A stretch of DNA of 64,000 nucleotides from Gordius sp. MW1. Its lineage: Eukaryota; Nematomorpha; Gordioida; Gordea; Gordiidae. The stretch spans positions 22,989,245-23,053,244 of the forward strand of contig OZ038528.1 in the NCBI GenBank assembly GCA_964036665.1, in the 5' to 3' direction. The stretch's first letter is position 1. Each line of letters begins with the position of its first letter. The notes below the pieces were generated by a model. That model worked only from the letters and a program-made list of their open reading frames with translations, was not told the DNA's origin and made no database searches. Both the position numbers and the translations under genes were made by a program. Shown in pieces: positions 56,803 to 64,000 of this stretch.

Positions 56803-59800
56803 ATGAAATCAAAAACTTTAGCGAAAAACTTTAAAACTAAGTAATCTTAATTAATAATTTCTGGCATTTCATAGGTATTCAGGTGAACTTACCTACGACT
56901 CATTTTTCATAGGAAATAAAATTTTAGTAAGTATATTTTTGTAATGAATTTATACAACTTTAGATTTCTAATGATGGCCAATATCTATTCTGCCCGAAGT
57001 TTAACATACTTAGCATATTATACGTTGCTGATCGGAAGATATATAAAACTATAGGGGAGGTATATAAATAATATGATATTTAATAATAAAGTTAGGATGA
57101 AATATCTGATGAAATTACATGTTTTGCCTTAAACTCTGATAACAGTCAATTAACCATTGCATATAGGCATGGTATAATAAAATCCTGGAATTGGCATATA
57201 CCTGAATGTCTTAGAACGTGGAAGGTAGTTTTTTGTTTCATTATTTTGTATAATTTTTTAGTCAAATTTTACAACTCCTATCACTACAATGGTGTTTGAT
57301 CAAATATCCTCAACGTTATTAGCTACTGGTACAACTGTAAATTGTCAGATAAAGTTATGGGATCTCTCCCGTAACTATTGTACCCATAGTTTTAAAGAAA
57401 TTGGAGTTGGAGGAGTAATGTAGGTTTTAGTCTATGTTTTTATAAGGAATTTATTTTATGCGTTACATATTATTATTTAGTTTTTAATATAAAAAATTAT
57501 TTTTGCATTTTTATAAATACTTTTTTTCATTTTTAGCTTGATGACATTTTGGTGTGATAAGAGGACCTCACTAATTAATTCATTAATTGCTGCTTGTGAC
57601 AATAACAGTTTGAAAGTATTTAAACTCCAATCATCAATTGATTTGCCAAAAGATTTTAAATCAGTTCATACATTACTTGGTCACACAGCTAATGTAACTG
57701 GATTGCACATTTTATCTTCTGATAGCAAATTGTTGAGGTAAAATTTTACAATTTATAAAATATTACTCTGTAACTATGGGGTTTAAGAATTTTGTTAAAA
57801 ACTTAGTTTGATTGCTGAATTGCTGTTTATTACATAATTAATGATAAAATATATGGGTCATTGACTCAATTGTTTTCAAGTTTTTATTATTTTTTAACTA
57901 ATATTTAAATCCTAACTATATGCATATTGTTTTGATAAAATATTTGTTTACCATTTATAAATACATAACATTGTGTTATCCATGGGCGTAGCCGAGGGGG
58001 GGCAGGGACAGGTGGCTCCTTCCATCATAATTCAAAAATTTATTAAAAAATTAATTATGACTAAAATCTCAAAAAATGATCATTTTCCCCTCCCTACATC
58101 ATTATTGCCCCCCCCCCCTTTAATTCCAATGCTGGCGACGCCCATGGTGTTGTCTTGATTTTTTGCTGGGAAGATCTATTCTACAATCAGATAGATTAGA
58201 TAGTAGCTGGATATCTTATATGATTGGCTTTATCTACTATTAATATCTTAAACCTAAGGTTTTTATTAGATTACGCAAAATTAGATTTTAAATGGATTTA
58301 ATATCGCTTAATCTCTGAAAATGCAACCATGCACAATAAGATTTGATTTAATGCATTCACACTTTAAAGTGTTCACCCACATGCGAAGTCAAATTTTTTC
58401 ATCCATACTTGACCAGACTCAAAGGAAATTTTTATGGTAGAATCAATATTAATGTTGCTCATGATCTGGTAAAATTTTTTGTTAAATGATGATTTTCCAC
58501 ATCTAATTAATTATTCCTAGACCTGACAGCACTCAAAATTATCTATTTATTTTACACTTTCAAATGTAAGGGCTTGACTTACACAATTATTGCTATGTTT
58601 TGCCCAAGTTACCAAAACAAACTTATTGATTAAACTACAATGTAACCTGTACAATCGTTTTAACTTAAGATTTTGTATTTAGGGTCAAAGGTGTAAAATG
58701 TTTAATAAAATCATATTAAATATTACTTACCTCGTCCATATAAATAAATCTCTTTTTTTATCTTACGTACTACAGCTGCGGGCGAGATAAGTTGATTATC
58801 TTATGGGACTTAGTCAATTTTTGTTCCCTCAAACTATTCCAAGCTGCACAAGGTTTTGACGGGGGCATGACTCAAATTCCATCCCTCGAGGAAGACGGCG
58901 GGGAACAAAAGATTATGGCCACCATTCTAACAGCTGACGGAGATCACGTGCTTCGACGTTGGCAATTGAGGTGCGATTCGATACCGGGTGAGAATGGGAC
59001 GACGCCTACCACGACCTACGGATTAAAACGAGTTGGGGAAAAGGCAATTTATGACGAAAGGCGACCCGACGCGTCGGGAGCAGACGACCGAGAATCAGCT
59101 GATCGCGAAGCGGTAAATGCGGCAAACCAGGCTTTAGTACCGCGAAGCCTGACCTACGATAAAATTAACGATCGATTATTCCTTACAAATTACCAAAATG
59201 ACGTTATAATATCGTCCGGACGGAGTTTAGAACTCATTTCATTGGTAAGTAAAAATGTTTAGAATTTTTGTAAATCCCTAAATTTGACAATATCACAAAA
59301 TAAATACACAAAACGTATTTTGGCCTCTGGCCGGGGTCAGACAAATTAAATTTAAACAGCAGTCATTAATTTTTGGGGATTTATTTACCCAATTTCGCAA
59401 TTATTTGTTATAAAGCAAAAGCCAGACAAGTTGCAAAAAGAAATTTACAAAATAAAAATGAAATATGGGTTCGGGCGAGGTTGAAGAAGTTTAAGTCAAC
59501 CAGCGCTCATTAACTTTTTATGCTCAAGCAAAGTCTTTTACAGTACCATAAATTACCATTTAACCCAAGTTGGACAGACGGACAGGACAGGACATAAACT
59601 CATAAATTGCATAGCAATTAATAAAAGTTGCCTAAAGAAATTTATATATAAAGGTAATCAATAAATCGATCGGTCTAAAAACAAAAATGGAGTTTGGGCC
59701 CGGGCGAGGTCGAAAAAATTAAGTCAACCAACCGTCATTAGCTAGTCTATATGCGTAAACAAATAAAAGTCTTTTACAGAAGCATGACACAGCCATTAAA

Positions 59801-62800
59801 AACCGTATAAGTTATCATGTAGCAATTATTAAAAAATTACAAGTTAGACAGGACGGGAAGGACAACCAAGCCCATAAATTGCATAGCAATTAATTAAATG
59901 AAATGCGTTAAATAATCTTTAATAAATTTATCTATCGATAATATTACATAACTTGGTGCATTTTAACCTTTTCGCCACTTTAGTTAATTGCCTTAACGCG
60001 ATATCGACGTAGCTTTCGTATTTTTATTTACTAGTTTGTGGGAGATTTGGAAGAAATTACGGATCTTACATTTTTTCCGCAAACGAAGAAACAATCCTAT
60101 CCCTACCTAGCAGTTGCCGACAATAGCCCTCAAGTAAATTTTGGAATACTTGCACATTATTTTCTCAAAGGGATTTACGTAGGACTTCACTGGTCTACAG
60201 GCAAGAGACTCGGTTGTTTTTATCGATTATTTAAAGCTGTGTTTTGCCAAAATATTCAAACAGCGAAAGTCATAGACTAGGTAGACTGATCATCAACTTG
60301 GAATCAGTATACAATTTTTCCGCCATTTTGAAATATGCACAAATAAGGGTGTGACACATAGAACATCGTAATTTTGGTTAACTTAAAGTGTTTTTAAAAG
60401 GTAATAAAAAAATATTGAACTAGTTAGACATTAAAAACAGCATTTTAAAATATATATCATTTGCGAAATTCATAAAAATAAAAATATAGTGATGATGTGA
60501 TGTTAATTAATTTCGTGCCATCAGCATTTTATTAGATAATCATTTATTAACATTTTTTTATTTATTAACTAATGTAAAAGGTAAATTCACTATTTATGTT
60601 TTATAACAAGACACTGCAGAAAGACATGAGAGCCAGCTAAATTCAAAATGGTGGATTTAATGGTACTCATTTACTATGTTAAACATATGACATGAGCCGT
60701 CTATATAGTCTATGGCTATAGTTTAAGTTTATAATAAGTATGTGAGGGGGGAGGGGACGATTCTGATGCTTTGAGGAGAAGGTCAAAATAATTATTTGGA
60801 AAATCGTATTCCTCTTAATTATATTTTTAATATCTTAAAAACTAAAGAATTTTTGATTATGCTGCCTGTACTTCTTCCTCGGTTTTAAAAATAAATTGCC
60901 TTGCAAGCTCAATGATACTTGAAATCTTATTTTTCCCTTAATATTTTAATATGATTTTGCGTAGCCCAAAATATTTTCGTTACCGTCGTTCAACACCTTC
61001 CTTCTGTACGGACATTTTGGTAATGTCCTCACTATGGATACCTTCTCTACCAAAAGGAACTTACTACTCACGGCATCTAAAGTAAGCTCGAAGTTGAGTT
61101 TGGCATCAATTTTTGTCATTTTCTACGTGTCTGAACTGAATATTATACATTCCCGCTAATTTTATCATTACTTAAAAGTTTTTATATCATTTTGAGCTTA
61201 AAATTGTAAATTTCCCGTTGCTAAATGTTGCTCAATCTTCGTAAGTTTACATGGTATTGCGGAAATGTATTTTTATAATTTTTTGAGTATTTTGAAAAAT
61301 ATGGGTAATTTTTACATTTTTGTTGCAATTGTTCCTTTTAAAGTAACACTGCTAGGACCGATTATAAACTAAATTAGATTATTTAACGTTTACATCGTTA
61401 CAAAAAATTTAAAAGTTAAGATATTTTAAATGCCCGACCCTAGAGCGTTTTAGCATTAATTGATTAAAACAAATCAAGGTAATTTGTGCTTTATAAATTT
61501 ATAAGAATAAAAATGCAAAAAAGCACACTAAAGCATATGAATGGTATATTTTGGGGATTTTTTTTTAATTTTTAATATTTTTTATGCAGGATAATACGAT
61601 GAAATTATGGAAAATTGGGTTTAAAAAGCGCAAATTTGAATGTCTCCACACCTTCGTCGGCCATACAAATTCCGTCACAGCCGTGAAATGCTCCCAAACA
61701 GGGTAAAAAGTCCCCCTACAATGCATTTAATTTTCAGTTATACAAGTCATTATTTCGGGCGTTTTGTATCGTAATTAGCAAAATTAAGGCGCATTTTCAA
61801 TGGTTTAAATTTTCGCAAATTATTTTTCCTGATATTTCTAAGTTGTTAATACCATAAAAATTGTCATAAAATATTTTATCTTGAATATAATTTTCATGTT
61901 TGGCGACATATAGCCACAGAAATACTGCTCAAGTCATATGTTTCATATGACTCCTTTAAATCCACCATTTCGAATTTAACTACCTCAAATGTCTTTCTGA
62001 AGTGTACCACATTGTTAAAACAGAAAAAGTAATTTACCTTCCTCATTAGTTATTAAATTAAAAAGAATGTTAATAAATGAATTTAGTAAAATGCAGATGG
62101 CACTAAATTGCTTTAACATCACATTATTACAGTTTTTATTTTTTATTAATTTTGTAAATGATATGTTTTTTAAAATGCTGTTTAAAAGTTTAACTAGTTC
62201 AATATTTTTTTTTAAGTTTTAAAAACACCTTAAGTAACCAAAATAACTATAATGTGTATGTCCTTCCCTTATTCGTGCACATTTACAAATGGCGAAAAAA
62301 TGGTGCACTTCTTTAAAGTTGATGAGCAGTCTATCTACTCTATGCATATAGCTTGTAATTCTTGAGAACTTAGTAATAGTTTAAATTAAAGGGCTCACGT
62401 CTCGCGACCAAGTAGTTTAGATATAATTCCATCAAACTTTTCTTATATTTCGAACAGTTAACGTCAATTTTTTCACTCTTTTATTCTTTTTATTTTATTC
62501 ATAATTCCAAAAACATTATTGTCCCCTCTATATTTTATATGCTTAAGTTACGATTTATTAGGGATTCCGATTTTTTGATAAGCGGTAGCTCGGACCTCAC
62601 CGTAAAATATTGGGAATTAAAACTTATTGTCAACGATGCAGAGCTTGAAGAGGATTCCGAAGGAGAAAATCCCACCATGGAAAGAACTCCTAAAAGACTT
62701 AAAAGTGGGAAAAGTAAAAAGTGTCGAGATTATCGACTGAAAAGCGTTGTCGTTAGGTATACCGTAAAAGCGCACGACAAGGAAATATCGTGTATTTGCT

Positions 62801-62856
62801 TGTCGCCCCGCAACGCCAAATTTTTTGCCACCGGCTCTATGGATAAAACTGTTAAG
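56803..62856 (+). CDS. TBL3: Transducin beta-like 3 / UTP13, WD-repeat U3 snoRNP protein, 3' exons beyond window
   Basis: Nucleolar WD40 protein of the UTP-B complex in the small-subunit processome (18S rRNA maturation). Exons: 56803-56840, 56875-56926, 56964-57059, 57096-57224, 57262-57420ish, 57537-57737, 58776-59244, 60035-60133, 60965-61081, 61590-61702, 62562-62856. The N-terminus (NFKTKYSGELTYDSFF), then blades with LLATGTTVNCQIKLWDLSRN, LLSCGRDKLIILWDL, ILTADGDHVLRRWQL, YLAVADNSPQ|PKIFSL, LLLTASK|DNTMKLWKI, FVGHTNSVTAVKCSQTG|DSDFLISGSSDLTVKYWEL, KAHDKEISCICLSPRNAKFFATGSMDKTVK follow human TBL3 order closely. Exons 1-4 are split by introns of 34-37 nt; later introns are long and carry MITEs. 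At the exon 5/6 border one extra T creates a stop in the simplest model (see findings). Remaining blades and the Utp13 C-terminal domain are outside. Confidence 0.92.
57981..58146. mobile_element. MITE family B, copy 7 (TBL3 intron)
   Basis: CATGGGCGTAGCCGAGG ... GCTGGCGACGCCCATG, flanked by GTGTTATC/GTGTTGTC (57973-57980, 58147-58154), an 8-bp duplication with one mismatch. 166 bp. Confidence 0.9.
59270..59905. repeat. Three diverged tandem units in a TBL3 intron
   Basis: Units of roughly 200-230 bp share GGGTTCGGGCGAGGTTGAAG-type sequence (about 59322, 59467, 59695), AAGTCAACCA.CG.TCATTA, CAAGTCTTTTACAG-like and AGACGGACAGGACAGGACA, and end in CATAAATTGCATAGCAATTA (59603, 59872). The ends match the terminus of the repeats at 5022 and 28203, so the tandem units are probably stacked members or solo ends of that family. 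Confidence 0.6.
60271..60714. mobile_element. MITE family A, copy 3 (TBL3 intron)
   Basis: CATAGACTAGGTAGACTGAT at the left, CCGTCTATATAGTCTATG at the right, 444 bp, with CCGCCATTTTGAAATATGC just inside. Flanks GCGAAAGT/GCTATAGT only partly agree, so the target duplication has decayed or the end is off by a few bases. Confidence 0.8.
61915..62344. mobile_element. MITE family A, copy 4 (TBL3 intron)
   Basis: Diverged left end (CACAGAAATACTGCTCAAGT), well-kept right end (GAGCAGTCTATCTACTCTATG without its last base pairs conserved), flanked by perfect CATATAGC (61907-61914 and 62345-62352). 430 bp. Confidence 0.85.
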
Positions 62857-64000
62857 GTTTGTTTTTTGGTGGATGTTTATTTTCTCTATTACAATATAAT
62901 TTTTAAAGACCTAAGTGAAAATATTTAATATGATGTTTTTTAAGCTATGAAATCATGGTATACAAAAAATTACATTCACGACTAAAAAAAGATATTAAAA
63001 CGCGCTATAACTATAAGATGTTTGTACGTAAAACAAATAAATATGGGATAGCCCGTCATCATTGTAAACATTTCCTAACTCATACCTTTAAAAGATGTTT
63101 CTCTGGAAGATTTTTGAACGGGAATTCTGGATAGTTTTACTTTGTGGAGAATATTTTTGGGATTTGTCTTTAAGTGACTTTATGTCATCTGTTCCCCCTT
63201 AGATCAATCTTTAGTTTTGAAAAGGGGGTGCTGAAGGCTAAAATAGTTTTATAGTTAGATTGATTCTTGGGCCATTCTCTTGCCCATTTGATGATATTTT
63301 TGTGAGCTCAAAACGATTTCTGCGTAGAATAGGATTGCTATTTGGTGGCCAATATTGTTCTGAGAAATCTCGTTTTAGAAAGGTTTGTTTGCAGATTAGG
63401 TTTTGTATTAAAATGTAAAATATGCTAGCATTTTGTTTTTAATTTGTTTTTATTTAATAATTTCGTCCATTGAGAATCCTACCCCTAGTTAAATTTAAAC
63501 TGGTTTATGGAGTAATGGGAGTTTGACTTTTTGCAATTAATTTAGTTTTTTAGGCACGCTAGTAGAATTATTTTAATGTTTGCGAAATTTAACTTAAATG
63601 AGCTCTTCGTATTTTGCACGTCTAGGATTGTCTTAATATCGGATTTTGCTGCGCAGCAAAAATCGTTTTACGGGTAGTAACATACGTGTCTTAACTTCGA
63701 ATTCTCAGCAGATATACATTTCAGACGCTTAATATAACAGCGATTAATCTCAAGACTTAAAATAAACAAAAAAACATTTTTAACTATCATAAAACAAAAT
63801 ATTAATGATAATTACAACCGAGTTTGACACGTGAAATTGAATCGGAAATTTGATAAGATAAATTCGCGCCATTTGAATCTGATTCCGATATTAAGACAAG
63901 CCCTAAAACAAACTTTAAAATAGTTACATTCCTCTTTCCTAAATCGATTGGTCATCAAGATCGCTATCTTTTTTTACTCTCATTTTGCACATTACACTTT
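62857..64000. other. TBL3 intron running to the right edge
   Basis: Donor GTTTGT follows exon 11 at 62857. I found no further WD exon up to 64000; the sequence is AT-rich. A small inverted motif GCTGCGCAGC lies near 63648. Confidence 0.5.

Overview
This is nuclear DNA from an AT-rich animal. Genes are split by spliceosomal introns, many of them tiny (30-48 nt, GT...AG), the standard code fits every exon chain, TTAGGG-type motifs occur, and the identifiable genes are metazoan: a LAP-family LRR/PDZ scaffold, mitochondrial ATP synthase delta and the U3 snoRNP WD protein TBL3/UTP13. I cannot name the species. The intron sizes suggest a small-genome invertebrate such as a rotifer, dicyemid/orthonectid, flatworm or larvacean.

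Layout. 1-12234 (-): a 12-exon LAP gene, from the start codon at 12234 to the first part of a PDZ domain cut by the left edge. Its 5.5 kb second intron holds a minisatellite-bearing repeat and two MITEs. 12235-32700: gene-poor, filled with dispersed MITEs, a second minisatellite repeat, and an RTE-like LINE (about 21474-27235, -) that carries a Mutator-type MITE, a hAT-type MITE and a decayed hAT transposon nested in its body. 32742-33306 (+): ATP5F1D with three introns of 32-37 nt. 33975-47190: a three-level nest. A second LINE of the same family holds a Ty3/gypsy LTR element (LTRs 34030-34273 and 45940-46184, target duplication GTTTT), which holds a head-to-tail array (37072-43948) of an unusual gag + RT/RNase H retroelement on the minus strand. 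49240-49765 (+): 3' part of a coiled-coil gene. 50076-53756 (-): a 4-exon gene for an unrecognised two-TM protein. 56803-62856 (+): TBL3/UTP13, running off the right edge.

The most interesting object is the 3.1 kb array element. It has a short gag-like ORF with an RG-rich tail, an overlapping +1-frame pol with RT and RNase H but no integrase, protease, tyrosine recombinase or endonuclease that I can recognise, unequal direct repeats (about 127 bp at the 5' side, 348 bp at the 3' side) ending in a perfect hairpin, and an 8-bp target duplication around one copy. Copies are head-to-tail, share the same 3' end and have variable 5' truncations. One copy has intact ORFs.

The window also documents at least six MITE families with target-site duplications readable from the sequence.
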